From: Hsuehochloa calcarea
Taxonomy: Eukaryota; Streptophyta; Magnoliopsida; Poales; Poaceae
Direction: 5' to 3'
Assembly: GCA_036346395.1 (NCBI GenBank)
Contig: CM070606.1
Location: 12,820,915-12,884,914, forward strand
Length of the DNA stretch: 64,000 bases
Part shown: positions 46,571 through 60,029 of the stretch, piece by piece
Numbering within the stretch: the stretch's first letter is position 1
Layout: the number at the start of each line of letters is the position of its first letter
The notes under the pieces: generated by a model
What the model saw: the letters and a program-made list of their open reading frames with translations, nothing else
Database searches by the model: none
What the model was told of the DNA's origin: nothing
Made by a program: the position numbers and the translations under genes

Positions 46571-48355
46571 CTAGTCTTTGTACCGAACGTAGACGACACA
46601 AGTGATGCATCCCGACGGACCTGCGGTGGGAGAATGACATGATGTTACCGGAACGTAAGGAACAACCCCCGCCGATCTAGCCCGTGGATGACCGATGGGA
46701 AGCGCTATGACGCCGGCCGGACTCCCTAGGTTGTGATGACCTAGTGGTTGAGCACGGTCCCCCCACTTGGTGCCCAATGTACAGGACATCATCTGTCGGA
46801 GCTCAACTTCTTTATTATCTTCTTCGACTCCGCGAATATGTACTTGAAAGTTTTCAGCAGCCCTGGTGTTATGTCTGGGCTGCGGATGGTGGTCTCCGAT
46901 GCGCTTGTGATGCGCTGCGCCCGCTCCAACTGAATTGGCATACATAACAGGTTCGGCAACGAAGAGTACAAATATCGCAAATGAAACGACCAGAGATTGC
47001 AAGTGTCTTACGGTGTTGTCACACCGTGAAGCGCTATGATGATCGAACGAGTGGCGGAGACTCTCGTGGTGCGTCACCTGCTCCTGGTGCTCCGGTGGAG
47101 GAAGGGTGACTCTGGCACGCGACCCTGGCACGTACCACTCCAGGTACTCACCGTACATCCGAACGTCGTACGGACACTACTCCTGCAGGACCTCTAAGTG
47201 AACCGTCTCTGTCCATGCCGTAGTCCACTCGTACTTGACTGCTTGCTAGCTCGTAGTCCCACGAGCTGCCCTCGATTGCTTGTATTTCCAGAAGGATTGA
47301 CGTTAGAAAAGAAGACATAAGATGTCTAAACACTACTCGATTGAAGTTTGACTAACAGGTGTACAGCTCCTGCAGGACCCTGCCATCCAGAGGGGGCACG
47401 ACCTGGTACAAACTAAACTATCGCATTATGTGCTACGACGTGTATGGCTCCACCATATGTGTGAACACCTGATGGCAGGTCGTCACCCATAAATAGGTAT
47501 CCTGGGTACATTGCAGAGACTGCCTGTGTGGCGCTAACGTCTGCACGAAATACGGAGTCCATGGAGCCCAGATGACGTCATTGTTGTGCAACGACTCGAA
47601 CTCGTTGTGAAACGATTAACACCTCACCGGTCTATCCATGGCCCAGCGTAGACGGGTAGCAGTCCACCATAAGCCCATAGTGGGCCCATCTATCAAGTCG
47701 TCCAACTCACCGAACAAGTGCATCGCTCTCTCACAGGTCAGCCGCCTAACAGGGAAGTCCTCCCAACTCTACAACTGTAGGAGCACGTAGCGTCACACAA
47801 CACTTGGTATGTGGCACAATGGACGGCTGATCCCCAGCTATACTGAGGCATCGGCTCAGCCTCCGTGTCAACCAACGACTCGGCGACGCGGACAAAGCTG
47901 GGGTAGCAAAAATCGCCCTGTGTGTTGGAAATAGGTCCCAACCAAAGAACTGAAGAAGGTAAGCAATGAGGTTCATCCTAATGACCTCGTCAGGTGCATT
48001 CTGCGGGCATTGACTGAAATGCCTCAGCCAAGTTCGAGGGACACCGCCTGCACACTCCGGGACAGCTAGGCCAAACCGAGGCTCTAGACTGGCCTCCAGT
48101 CCGTCGACAGATGGCCTGGAACAACTGCCTCACCCCAGATCGGCAGACCAGTCAAGAATGAGAAGTCCCGCAGAGTGACCGTCATCTCACCCCATCAAAA
48201 GTGGAAGGTATGTGTCTGAGACCTCCACCTGTTGATAACTGCCAACAGCAGACTGACGTCTAGAGTGAACTGGCGTTCGACGGAGACCAGCCTCACAAGG
48301 GGTTACAAGCCCATGTCTCGGAGGATTCGGACATAGCGAGCATCTAGCTCCTAGT
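46571..48355 (-). pseudogene. Plant mobile domain (PMD/MAIN-like) pseudogene
   Basis: On the - strand, from about 48300: RWRSQTHTFHF, then MTVTLRDFSFLTGLPIWG, then VIRMNLIAYLLQFFGWDLF and YSWGSAVHCATYQVLCDA. After breaks follow DVIWAPW near 47580 and MYGEYLEWYVPGSRARV near 47158. These are the ordered blocks of the plant mobile domain (PF10536) found in MAIN/MAIL1 and in many transposon-borne copies. MAIN and MAIL1 act in silencing and genome stability with a PP7-type phosphatase. Several frameshifts and in-frame stops are present (one after HTFHF). It could be a transposon passenger (PMD travels with Mutator-like and gypsy elements) or a decayed host gene. Residues after 46990 are not recognisable. 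Confidence 0.75.
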
Positions 48356-48369
48356 AATACCTCCCCAAC

Positions 48370-49027
48370 TAAAACATCCCAATTTTCTGAACTTTAAAAA
48401 TCTTTTGAATAGTTACTTGTTGGAAAATACATTATTTGGATTTTTATTAAATTTCTATCAAATTTTATTTAAAGCTTAATATAGACTTTCATACCAAAAT
48501 AATTTAATAGGGTTAATCTCAACAGCAACAATTGTCAAAACTATTTTATTTAGATTCCATATGCTTGGATATATTTTCTAGATTTTCTGAGTTCATTTGT
48601 GATTTTTTTAGTTGCTATTTGGATTTTCTATATGTTCTAAAATAGTAAACCTATTTAAAATCCTCCGGAACAGTGTCGGGCCGAAACCCAACACTATTCT
48701 CGCTGCCCCAAGATCGTGGACCCCACTGCGGTCTCTCTCTCTCTCCTCCGCGCAAGGCCCCGCCAAGATCTGTCGACACGTGGCTCCGAGCGCTGATCGG
48801 ACGAGCTCCCGTGCCACGCGTTTCGTCTCTCTGCCAGGTGGGCCCTCCGAGTCATCTTCGTCCTCGTGTCGCCTTCCTCCTCGCGTGCACCCGCCCTCGC
48901 CGCCATTGCGAGATCTTGAAGCTCCAACTAACAATGGCGATTTCCAACTAAAACCTCCGAGATTTTCGCACCAAATTGTATCCCTGATTCTCTCGCACCC
49001 ATATCTGCTGTCAATCGAGATCAAAAC
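48370..49027 (+). repeat. Gypsy (Tekay-type) LTR fragment, + orientation
   Basis: The block acatcccaattttctgaactttaaa near 48377 is the inverse of the LTR end at 55215-55259, so this LTR faces the other way. The GC-rich block at 48700-48930 corresponds to those at 12050-12900 and 54100-54900. It stops at 49028, where another LTR begins. Confidence 0.65.
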
Positions 49028-49968
49028 TGTGGATATGGTGGGGATATGTGCATTATCTTAGGATGATGAGTCAATTGGTAATGGCATTGTTGGTTTGCAA
49101 AATCTCGCGTTTTTGGGTTTGCTTCAGTTCTGTCAGACCACAGGCAGTCTGACCGGTGACATTGGCGGTCAAACCGCCCGTGGAGCGGTCCGACCGGCAG
49201 TGCTTGCCGGTCTGACTGGCTATGGTTCAAATTGGATTTTGAAGCTGAGCCAAAAATAGGTTGTGTAGGCAAGTGAGGGGAGTCTTCTGGATGTGGTCAC
49301 ATAATTTTTGGAGCTCCCAGTCGAAAGTTCTATTCTTTTGAAAATTCCAGAAGGTTTTGGATTTTCGAGATGAAAAATTGGCTAAGTCCTTTCGGGCAGT
49401 CCGACCGCCGTTATGGAATCAGTCGGACCGGCCTGAAATCGGTCGGACCGGCCGTATGGGGCGGTCAGACCGCCAATCACTTGGAGTGTAGTCTTTTTGG
49501 CATTGTTGTGTTTTGGATGTGTTTTATGTATGAATTTCAATGCTTTATTGTTGCATATTGCATTGTTGAACTAACGTGGGTCAAGTTGTGAAGAACTTGT
49601 TCCCGGAGATGATTTCTTTGTCTATTGCTGTGCAGGTGCCTTGCAGGTCAACGACGTCAACGGTGAGGTGGATCGAGACTACGCTTGGAGTGCTGAGGTC
49701 CAGAACGATCATGGATGCCGGGTGAGGTCGTGTGACTCAAGCATGGTGCGAATGGGCAAGATGGATCGAGCAGGCGCTTCGTTGTACCGGTTGGATCAGG
49801 CGGTGCGGAAGTCGGTGCAAGTCCCTGAGAGGTTCCGATGGGATTCGGACGGGAGAGACTTGCCGACATGATGAGAGCCGCTGATCAACCTACACGCGGT
49901 GAAGCAGACGATTGCTTCAACAGATGTTTGTGTGTGTATCCCATTGTGTGTGGGCCTTAATGGGAGCC
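49028..49968 (+). repeat. LTR fragment related to the gag-only element, + orientation
   Basis: It begins TGTGGATATGG, then atcttaggatgatgagtcaattggtaatgg, matching the inverse of the LTRs at 635-2398 and 7007-8775. It shares the ggtcggaccg motifs and the gacgtcaacggtgagg segment. It ends against the next LTR at 49969. It is diverged and about half length. Confidence 0.7.
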
Positions 49969-52303
49969 TGTGGGGACCCAAATATGCAAATCTGGACCCT
50001 CTGTGTATTCTGCACTAGTCCAGGATCGCGCTAGTGCACACAGTGTCAACATTAATGAAATATCACATCCATACAACGAATATAAGAATAAACGAGTACC
50101 TTTAAATAACAAATAACTGTTGGGACCTTACGGTCGAGTTTTACATTTATTAAGCCATGCAAGGCTGACAATAAAGAAATAAACTGCAGCGGAAACGAAA
50201 TAAACTCCGGTGGCTCCCATCAATTTACCACGGGCAACTGACTGGGATCAAGACCCTAACGCTCAACCTTCGTAGAATTCTTCTTCAAAAGCAGGCGACG
50301 ACTCCTCCACTTCTGTTGATTTGTTTAGCAAGAGTGAGTACACACCGTACTCGTAAGTCATACCACAGAATGCAGGTTATAGATGATGGCTTATTCCAAA
50401 GGAATGGCTTCTGTGGTTGTTTTGCAGAAATGCAACATTTGCAATTGAATACAAATAATAGATTGAAAGCATAATTCAAAACAAATAGACAATAATAAGT
50501 TAACAATTGATTTCACAAAGGACACACAGTCTAATCAAGTTCTTTCACACACCAACAAGTTATCTCACACAAATGACCCTTCCCAATTGTTTTATGAAAA
50601 CTACCCTCGTGTGAAATTCCGAGCATGTCCATAACCGAGGACACGGCTATTCGAATAGATTGGTTTAAACACTCTGCAGAGGTTGTACACTTTACCCACA
50701 TGATGAAATCAACCGGATCGAGTTGATCACAACAAAACCTTTCGAGACTTCATCTCAAACAATGACACTCTGGTGTGCTTCTATCGCCGTCCCAATTTGT
50801 ACACACACCCTTGGAACGACACACACCATTGGGCGAGGATGCGTGAACTGTCCCAGCGATGTGACATATCACACCTCCAAATTTCATCACATAGCTTAAA
50901 TACAACCTGAGTTGTCAATGTCAAGACTCCATAGCTTACTAAGTCAGGCCCAGCCCATACTAGGCATGTGGTCGTACAGTAAGGCCCAGTTCAATGGCGC
51001 ACAAAGTTAAGTCCTTAATTGACCAAGACAAGACTTCCAGTTTTAACCCAAATCACAAAGTTTAATAAGCACACAGCTCCACCATTCACACAGAATCCAC
51101 CACTTGCCTCAGTCTAAATCTTTTCCCACCTTGTTGATTAAGTGCAACACATGCCATCAACGAGTAATAGCACACAGCACACACAGTTTCCTCACACAGT
51201 TCCATAATCACTTAGTCAAGTTTATGGTTACAACTCTCACATGAGATGATGACTCGTGGCATGGCTAAGCAAACTACTCGTATCTAACCAACCCACGTTG
51301 GTTCTACGATAATACCAACTAATAATTAATCAACCTAAGGTGACAAAAGATCATGGCATACAATAGACAAGGTGGCATAACAATTTGGATTAATAACTAC
51401 ACCCAAAAGCATTTAAATAAATACTTGAAATAGAATGCAATAAATTGAAACAAAGTATTTTGAAAAACTGGGTTCAATATGATCAAAGGTATAACTTGCC
51501 TTGGAATATATCTAGATATTGGTCTTGGTCTTGAGGTGCTCCTTCTTCTGCAAAATTCCCCGAAGTATCGACGTCTACTCGCAAACGAGACAAAAGAAAC
51601 AAAATAAATAAATAACAGAGGCAAAACAAACTCCAAAAATCAAATAAAATTCACCATTAAATAGATCTTAATTTTATATGAATTTACAAATTTGAATGGG
51701 CTCAATTGGACTTCGGATGCAAAAGATATGGGCTTTGGAAGATTGGAAAATCAATTAAACCCTAATTTGGATTTTCTTAAATTTCCCGAATTATTTTTAT
51801 AAAGGAAAATCGGATTATTGCGCAATGCTTGCGTCGGTAGAGAATTTCGGAAAAGAATTAAATTTAAAATAAAATCGGCAGTGGGCCCCATTGTCGCTGG
51901 CTCGGCCACAGTAGACCAAATCCACCGAGCCGAGAACCGGCCGGTGGGCCGAGGCGGCGTGGCTCGACGATGCGACCACGCGAGCGACACGCCAAACCAC
52001 GAGAGGGATGTGGTCGCACACGTGGCGTACCACGGAGGCGAACGACGGCGGCACTCGGCGACCACGGATCTGGCGGATGATGCCCGGCTCGTGGTGGCGG
52101 AGGTGCGCTCTGGACTCGGTCACTGGCGATCCACGGTGACGCGTCGCTACTCGCCGGAGATGACCCGAACGGCGGCGACGACACGAGGAGCGGCGGAGCG
52201 GTGCGGCCGATGGTGGCGACGGCGAGGTAGGGCTTCCCCAGGGCAACGAACGCGCGCATAGGGTTGCCCTTGGCGAGGCGAACTCAGGGGTGGGCTCGGT
52301 GGC
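49969..52303 (-). repeat. Gypsy LTR, interrupted by the Tekay-type element (continues at 63915)
   Basis: It starts TGTGGGGACCC and follows the same order of blocks as the LTR at 52304-55259 (cctctgtgt-ttaatgcacta-like start, cactctgcagaggtt, catggctaagcaa) but is clearly diverged. At 52303 it is broken by the nested element; 63915-64000 (gatggcggtgaagctcacc and on) fits its continuation. Confidence 0.7.
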
Positions 52304-55259
52304 TGTCGGGACCCAAAATTACGATTCAGGACCCTCTGTGTTTAATGCACTAGCCGAGATCACGCTAGTGCACACAAAGTTAACAAAGATGGAAGTCGAT
52401 CCATACAAGCGAATAGTAACATAAACGAATAACTTTGATTAATAAATAATGGTTTTGACCTTAAGGTCGAGTTACAATTACTGAGCCACGCAGGGCTAAC
52501 AGAGAAAATAAACGACAGCGGAAACGAAAAAGGTAGTGGCACCCCATCGATTCACCACAGGCAACCGACTGGGATCAAGACCTCACGATTAAGCACCTTC
52601 GATGTACTCGTCCTCAAATGCTGGTGAAGACTCCTCCTCTGCTTGATTCGTCAAAACAAGCGTGAGTACACACCGTACTCGCAAGCCACACCACGAGATG
52701 CAAAATGTATATATGGGCTTTTTACAAGGAAAGGCATTTTGTGGCTCTTTTGCATAAATGCAACCTTTGCAATTTAATACAATTTCATAGATTGAAAACA
52801 GGTAAAACCAATAGACAATAATAATCTTAACAAGTTATTTCACAAAGACACACACATGACCTAACAAAGTTATTCACATAGCTAGATGATTTAATCACAT
52901 AGCTCCTTCCCACACAGCTTTATGAAAACATCTACCCCTAGTGTGAAATTCCGAGCATGTCCATAACCGAGGGGCGCGGCTATTCAATAGATTAAGTTAC
53001 ACTCTGCGAGAGGTTTGTACACTTTACCCACAAGATACACTTAGTGTAGCTAACACTAAGCATAACAAAGCAATTCAGATACCTTATCTTACTATGCTAG
53101 GCCCGTCTTAAAACAGGCATGTGGTCGTACAGGAAGCTCAGTTCAATGACGCACATGGTGAGGTCCTTAATTGACCAAGGCAAGACTTCCAGCTAACCAA
53201 ACCACATAGACACACAGATTAATATTATTCACACAGTCCACACAGTCCACCCTTTCACACAGTATCCACCCCTTGCCTCAGTCCAAATCCTTTTACCACC
53301 CTGGTTGATTTAAGTGCAACATATGCCACAAAGACACATAGTACACACAGTTTGTTCACACAGTCTCATATTCACTTAGTCAATTTATAACAGCAGTATA
53401 CATGACAAGTGATTCGTGGCATGGCTAAGCAATCTAATACGCATCTAACCAACCCACGTTGGTGCTACCATATTTACCAACTAAGGTGACAAGGAATCAG
53501 GACATAGCAATTAACAAGGATGGCATAACAATGTAGGATTAACTACTGCACCCAAAAGCTTTTAAATAAATACTTAAAATTAAGATCACGATAATTTGAA
53601 TTAAAATACTTTTATAATCTTTGGGAAGCAAAATGGTCAAGGGTATAGCTTGCCTTGGAATAGGTTCAAGTCTGGTCTTGATCTTGGAAAGCTCCTTCTT
53701 CCTCAAACCTTCCGTAGTATCGTCAAGTCTACCCGAACGAAGCAACAACAAGAAAATAAATAACAGAAGTAAATAACTCTGATAAAAATAATTAAAAATC
53801 TCCAATAAATAGATCTTGATTTTATACAAATTTAGAAATTTGAATGGATGGATTTGGAGTTAGGATGCAAAAGTTATGAGGTTTCAAAGTTTGAAACAAA
53901 AGAAAACCCTAAAATAGGATTTATTGGAATTCGAATTATTTTCAATAGAAAAATCGGATTATTGCGCAAGCATGACGTCGTGAAGGATTTTCCGAAATTA
54001 AAAGAATTAAAGAATTAACTGACATGTGGGGCCCACATGTCAGTGACCCGGCTCACGCTGGACTAAGTCCACCGAGCCCTCTGGAGTTGAACCGGTGCTG
54101 GCGTGGCGCACCCGTGCGCGTGGCGCTGACACGGCGCCTACGTGGGCGCCACACATGCGCCACGAGGCGAAGCGGTGAGTGGAGGTGGCGTGGGCGGCGG
54201 CGCGGCGCGCCAAGACGGAACCAAGGGTTCCGTGAATGCGACTCCCGGTGAAGGTGGGTGGTACCGGCCGGTAGAGGCGCCAATGCGAACCTAGGGTGTG
54301 CTCCCGGTGCTCCAGGCGAGCGAGCGGCCGTGCGCTTTGGCGGAGGAGGTGAGTGCGGGCTCGGCGGCGGCGTTAGAGGCTCCTCCCACGGCGAGGTGAG
54401 CACCACCAGCGGCGTCACGGGAATCAACGGTGGCGGTGGCGGCAGCGCGAGGACGACGGAGGCGGCGCAATCGAAGCTCAAGCCCTCGGTGTCGGCGGGG
54501 AATTCGCGATTCCGGCGAGCACGAGGCGAGAGAGAGGAGTGGGTGGCGGCCGGGATGGGTGACGCGAGGGGCGCCGGGCTCTCCTTTATAGGGCCCGGAG
54601 GTCCGGCGGCGTGTGGCGGCGTGGAGGTCGTGGCGGCGGTTGCGGCTTGGGCGCCCGCGTGCGAGGAGAGGGGAAAGACGTGGAGGTCGTGCGGAGGAGG
54701 GCGCGAGTCTCGCGCGCACGTCCGAGGGAACGTGGAGGTTGAGGCGCCGCATGGCTTCGGCGTTGACCGTCAATAAGCGGTTCTTGTGCGCGCCCAGCGT
54801 CCGCTAGAGAAGAAGGCGGCGAGGCGAAGGCGGTGGGTCCACCGGCGGTGAGACAGGGAGGCGAGGCGCGCGTGGCGAATCGCCGTCGATCCCGATCGGA
54901 CGGCTACGGAGAGATGGGCGAGATGAGCAGTGTTGGGCCGGAGAGATTCGGCCCAACGACTGTTTGGAGATTTAAATTAGTTTTTCGTTTTTAGAAAATA
55001 GCAAAAATTCAAATAAGCAATGGAAAATAGCAAATGATCTTGGAAAAATTCTAGAAAATTACAGAAAATATAACCAAGCATATGGAATCTAAATAAAATA
55101 ATTTTGGCAATTGTTAATGTTGGGATTAAGCTCATTAAATCGGTTTATCCTTAAAGTCCATATTAAGCTTTTAAATTAAAATTCAAATAAATCCAAATGG
55201 TGAATTCTCTTAATACCATTGTTTAAAAGATTTTAAAGCTCAAAAATTGGGATGTTACA
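52304..55259 (-). repeat. 3' LTR of the Tekay-type element
   Basis: From TGTCGGGACCC to GGGATGTTACA. The GC-rich block 54050-54900 carries long ORFs on both strands that mirror those of the other LTR but differ in frame, so they are not genes. The sequence next to 55259 (reverse aaggggggaaggtttg) is the polypurine tract. Confidence 0.9.
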
Positions 55260-55277
55260 AACCTTCCCCCCTTAATG
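55260..55277 (-). other. Polypurine tract of the Tekay-type element
   Basis: Reverse strand TTAAGGGGGGAAGGTTTG lies directly before the LTR start TGTAACATCCC. Confidence 0.8.
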
Positions 55278-58200
55278 GAATCTCGACCCGAGATTCAAAG
55301 CTAGCTAGAGAAAAGGCTAGGAACTCGGCTTTCAACTCTTCTTCACGTTCCCACGTTGCTTCTCCTTCTGAGTGGTTACTCCACTGGACTTTGCAGAAAC
55401 GAACGGTCTTGCTTCTGGTGCGGCGTTCTGCGACATCCATAATCTTGACCGCTTTGCTCTTTGTAGGTGAGGTCTTCTTTTAGTTCAATCGAATCCAACG
55501 GTGCTTGTTCTTCTGGCACACGAAGACACTTCTTCAGCTGTGAGACGTGAAAGACATCGTGTACTCCTGCTAGCGATTGTGGCAGCTCCAACTGATAAGC
55601 CACTTCTCCACGACGTTCCAAAATCTTGAGCGGACCAACATACCGAGGGCAAGTTTCCCTTTGGCGTGGAACCTTTTCACACCTCGAGGCGTAACTCAAG
55701 ATACACAAAATCTTCTGATTCAAAACTGAGATCACGACGACGGTTGTCAGCATAACTCTTCTGCCTCGACTGAGCTATCTTTAATCTCTCTCTGATCATT
55801 GACACTTGCTCTTCTGCTTCTTGAATAATATCCGGACCAAAGATCAGACGTTCGGCGTTTCACCGAGTTCAACGGGGTTCTCTGAGCACGACCATACAAG
55901 GCTTCAAATGGTGACATTTGTAGACTGGCTTGATAACTGTTGTTGTACGAGAATTCTGCATATGGTAAACTCTTATCCCAACGAAAAGCATTTGCTAGCG
56001 CATGTGCTCTCAACATATCCTCCAATATCGATTAACCCTTTCACCGTCCATCATGCGGGGATGATACGCAGATCTTGAAATTCAGTGAGTCCCTAAGGCT
56101 TCATGTAAACTCGCCAAAATCGGAGGTGAACTCGAGATCCTCGATCGGACACAATCTTCTTAGGCACACCATGCAAAATGACGATCTTCGACATGTACAC
56201 CTCGCGAGACGATCTCTGAGTAAGTGGTTTTGATTGTAAGAAATGGGCAACTTTAGTCGACGATCCACTATTACCCAAATCGAATCGTAACTGATTGAGT
56301 CTTGGTAACCCAAGAATGAAATCCATTCCGATTTCTTCCCACTTCCATTCTGAATCTTCAAAGGTTGCAATGACTGCCGCCTCGATGCTCTGCTTTAACT
56401 TTTGACACACGTCGCACAAGGCAACGAACTCTGCGACTTCTCGTTTGATTTGGCCACCAAAACTTATTCTTAACATCCCGTACATCTTAGTACTACGGGG
56501 TGAATCGAGTATTTTGAGTCATGGGCCTCCTTCAAAATTAGTTGTCTCAATCCATCAATATCGGGGCGCATATACGTCCATTGATCCTGATATGTCTTGA
56601 TCATCTCTTGTGAAGTCCTTGAACTTCCCTTCATCATCTTCTCCTTGATGTCTGAGAACTCGAGTCCTTCTACCGAGCTTCACGAATCTGCTTCTCCAAA
56701 GTAGATTGCACTTCCAGATTTGCCACGAATCCTTTAGATACTACTTCTAGCTTCACACGAATTCCTCTTGAAGTTACGAACAAAGCTCTTTCACTTCAAG
56801 GCATTACAAAGGCTCTTACGGCTCAAAGCGTCTCAGCGACATTGGCTTTACCAGGATGGTAATGGATTCCAAGGTTATAATCCTTTATCAATTCTAGCCA
56901 TCTTCTCGCCTCATATTCAGATCCGATCGAGTGAAAATATATTTCAAGCTCTTATGATCATATATACCTCGCAGCGATTCTGGATGAGGTAATGGCGCTA
57001 AATCTTTAAGGCATGCACTCTCGCAGCTAACTCCATATCATGGGTGGGATAGTTCTCTTCATGCGGCCTTAATCGCTTTGACGATAAGCGACGACTCTTC
57101 CTTCTTGCATCGGGACACATCCTAATCCTTGGCGCGAAGCATCGCAATAGATATCAAAATCCTTGCGAATATCCGCAAAGTCGATCTTGAAGGCTGAAGT
57201 CAAACATTTCTTCAATCTTTGAAAACTTTCTTCACAAGTCAGGTCGAGTAAACTTTTCTCTTTCTTCAACAATTGCGTAAGAGGTTTAGCAATTGATGAG
57301 AATCCTTCAATGAAACGACGATAGTATCCCGCCAATCCCAAGAAACTACGAATGAGTGATGGTCTTGAAATTTGTTCCCATTGTAATCTTGCTTTAACTT
57401 TATCGGGTCAACGGCTACTCCTGCAGCTGTCATCACATGACCAAGAAAATCCACTTCCTTTTTCCAGAAATCACACTTGCTAAACTTAGCATACAACTGA
57501 TGTTCTCTAAGCTTCTCTAGAATTAATCTCAAATGTTCGGCATGTTGTTCTTCTGACCTTGAGTAGACCAAAATATCATCGATGAATACAACTACAAACT
57601 TGTCCAGGTACTCCATAAATACCTTATTCATCATGTTCATGAAATAGGCAGGGGCATTGGTCAGACCAAAGGACATGACTAGGAACTCATAATGTCCGTA
57701 CCGCGTTGAGAAAGCGGTCTTAGGTATATCCTTGGGACGGATCTTCAATCGATGGTAACTTTGATCGCAGTCGATCTTCGAGAACACTCGGCTCCTTTCA
57801 TTTGATCAAACAGATCGTCTATTCGGGTAATGGATACTTATTCTTAATAGTGACTTCATTGAGAGACCGTAGTCGATGCACATTCTCATGCTTCCATCCT
57901 TCTTTTGACGAACAAAGCGCGCTCCCAAGGCGATTTAACTAGGCCTCACAAAGCCTTTCTCCAAAAGTTCTTCTACTTGCTTCTTCATTTCTACTAGCTC
58001 ATCGGCTGGCATCCGATAAGGTCTCTTCGAGAGTGGTGCTGTCCCTGGCACTAGATCAATGACAAACTCGATGTCACGATCCGGTGGCATTGCCTGGTAA
58101 CTCTTCCGAAACACATCCGGATACTCTTTGACGACCGCACATCTTCCAACGAGGCGGTCTTGGGCTATTGACTAGCGATGTCCATTACGTACTGAGGTAG

Positions 58201-58500
58201 ATAGAAACTCCACTTTGTTTCCTTTGGTATCCTCGATTGTAACGGCTCTTCGGCCACAATCTAGCACGGCTTTGTGCTTGGTTAACCAATCCATGCCAAG
58301 GATGACATCTATGGTTTGGGTGTCTAGAATAACCAAAGTTAGCTAGAAACTCAACTCCACTATGAGTAACTTAGCCCCTAAACAACCCATATTAGAACTT
58401 AACTCTGCTCCAGGTGACTGGACCGACAGAGTACGCTTAAGGTGCATAACTTCCAATTTATTCTTGGTTGCAAAAACTCCAGAAACAAACGAATGCGAAG
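55260..58500 (-). pseudogene. Tekay-type pol: protease, reverse transcriptase, RNase H, integrase, chromodomain
   Basis: In order on the - strand. Protease near 58340-58260 (DVILGMDWLTKHKAVLDCG). Reverse transcriptase 57787-57266 with FSKIDCDQSYHRLKI, SFGLTNAPAYFMNMM and the catalytic FIDDILVYS. RNase H 57341-56850 with DIYCDASRQGLGCV. Integrase zinc region and core 56485-56093 (CDVCQKLK, WEEIGMDFI, HGVPKKIVSDRGS). Integrase C-terminal part 56025-55747 (LPYAEFSYNNSYQAS). Chromodomain 55753-55255 (VHDVFHVSQLKKCLRVPEE, KVQWSNHSEGEATWE), which in chromoviruses guides integration into heterochromatin. Frames break between most domains, and one stretch near 57800 has lost material. Some breaks may be sequence error. 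Confidence 0.88.
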
Positions 58501-59776
58501 CTCCAGAATCAAATGTAATCTGGCGTGTATCAATTTACTAGGAACTTACCCAAGACAACCACGGTGCTTCTGGGCTCCTTCCAAAGTGACGTGATTAACA
58601 CGACCTCGACCACCGATCGAGGCGCTCCTCCCGTTGATCGTTCCACGAGAAACTCCTTGGTTGTTACTCGCATCGGGTCTTGGCGGTGTTGCTCTAAGGT
58701 TGAAGCGAATCGGAGTGATAGTTCCTTTGAGGACACTGTTAGCGAAATGCCCCGGCCGACGGCAATGGTAACACACTCTTGGTTCATTCGGCGATTGTTG
58801 TTTCTGTGGGGTTGGTGGTGTAGGGTTACGAGAATCTTGAACAAAAGGACGAGGTCTTTGAAGGCGGTGCGTGTGTTCAAAGAACTCGTGGCGGAACGAT
58901 TAAACTGGCGTGGCACTATCCTTGCCCTCTGCTGTTGTGGTGGTGGCTTCCTCGCTGAATCATCCTACGCTATGGTAATCCTCCGCCTCCTTGCGTTTGT
59001 CCTCCATAACCAACGCCTTGTTAATCACTCACGGAAATGCGGGAAGGTGTGGGCAAGCGATTGACTTGTAGTCCCGAGTTCGCACCCTTCAAGAATCGAC
59101 TCTGGCGAGACACACGATAGCGACGTCTTACGGAGCATAGCGAGCTAGGAGAAAACTTGTTCGGTAGTCATCAGCGACATACCCCTGCTTGAGAGCGCGA
59201 ACTCGTCCTTCTTCGGATCCATAATGCCTTGGTACATGATAATTGGCGAAAAGCTATGGAGAACTCTTCCTGGTGATATTCTGCGGTGCTCCATGCGGCT
59301 GCGCAAGTTTTCCCACCACTCGCCAGCTATGCCCTCCATCCGATGGGTGGCATACAAAACCTTCTCATGATCGCTGCATTGGGTGATCAACGGCTTCCTC
59401 TCAATCACGCCAAGCCAATCATCGACTTCTCTTGGCGAGACATGTCCGGAGAAAGTTGGTGGGCGGGTCCTCATGAATTCACCAATTTGGATGGTCCTCG
59501 ATGACTATGAGCAACTGGGCTCCTCCCGATGATGGTTGTGGTTGTTGTTGTTGTTCATGGCACGTGATCCGGTTCATCATGGTGTACATCATCTGCGTCA
59601 GGCCGCCATGAAGGCTCCAAAGTTCTGTAAGTCAATAGGAGGTGCTTGGGGTGATACTTGCTCCGTAGTGGTTTGCTCATTGCCTTGATCCTTGGGCTCT
59701 GGCTCCACTTGCAATGCAGATGGCGAGTCCGAACCATCCGTGAGGTTCCATGGGTTAGATAAGGTAGAGAGCACAA
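58501..59776 (-). pseudogene. Tekay-type Gag with zinc knuckle
   Basis: 59474-59145 begins MRTRPPTFSG and contains DDWLGVIERK and DHEKVLYATHRMEGIAGEWWEN, the retrotrans_gag capsid core. 58776-58546 begins MCYHCRRPGHFANSV, a CCHC knuckle in which the fourth ligand position reads Val; the homologous knuckle at 550-590 keeps Cys. Gag assembles the particle and binds RNA. The N-terminal part to 59776 and the link 59145-58920 are frame-broken. Confidence 0.8.
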
Positions 59777-60029
59777 GGTGAGTTAAGAACTAGATAGGGG
59801 ATAGATTAAACCCAACAAACACAGCTCAAGAAACTTCGAACGAAATAATCTTCATTAATAATTTAATAGCATGGCTGCAACAAATGCCTAAGGGCCTTTG
59901 CAGCTCATACTTGCACACAGGAAAAAGAAGCGAACCTAAGCACACAAGCTACCGCCTAAAGGGCGACTCTGAAAAGGAAACTGGCTAAGCCTGACTAAAC
60001 TGGACTTAGACGAACTACTCGAGAAAGCC

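Noticed and set aside
54053..54807. ORFs of 140-170 codons in an LTR
   Set aside because: GC-rich LTR block; the partner LTR does not keep the same frames.
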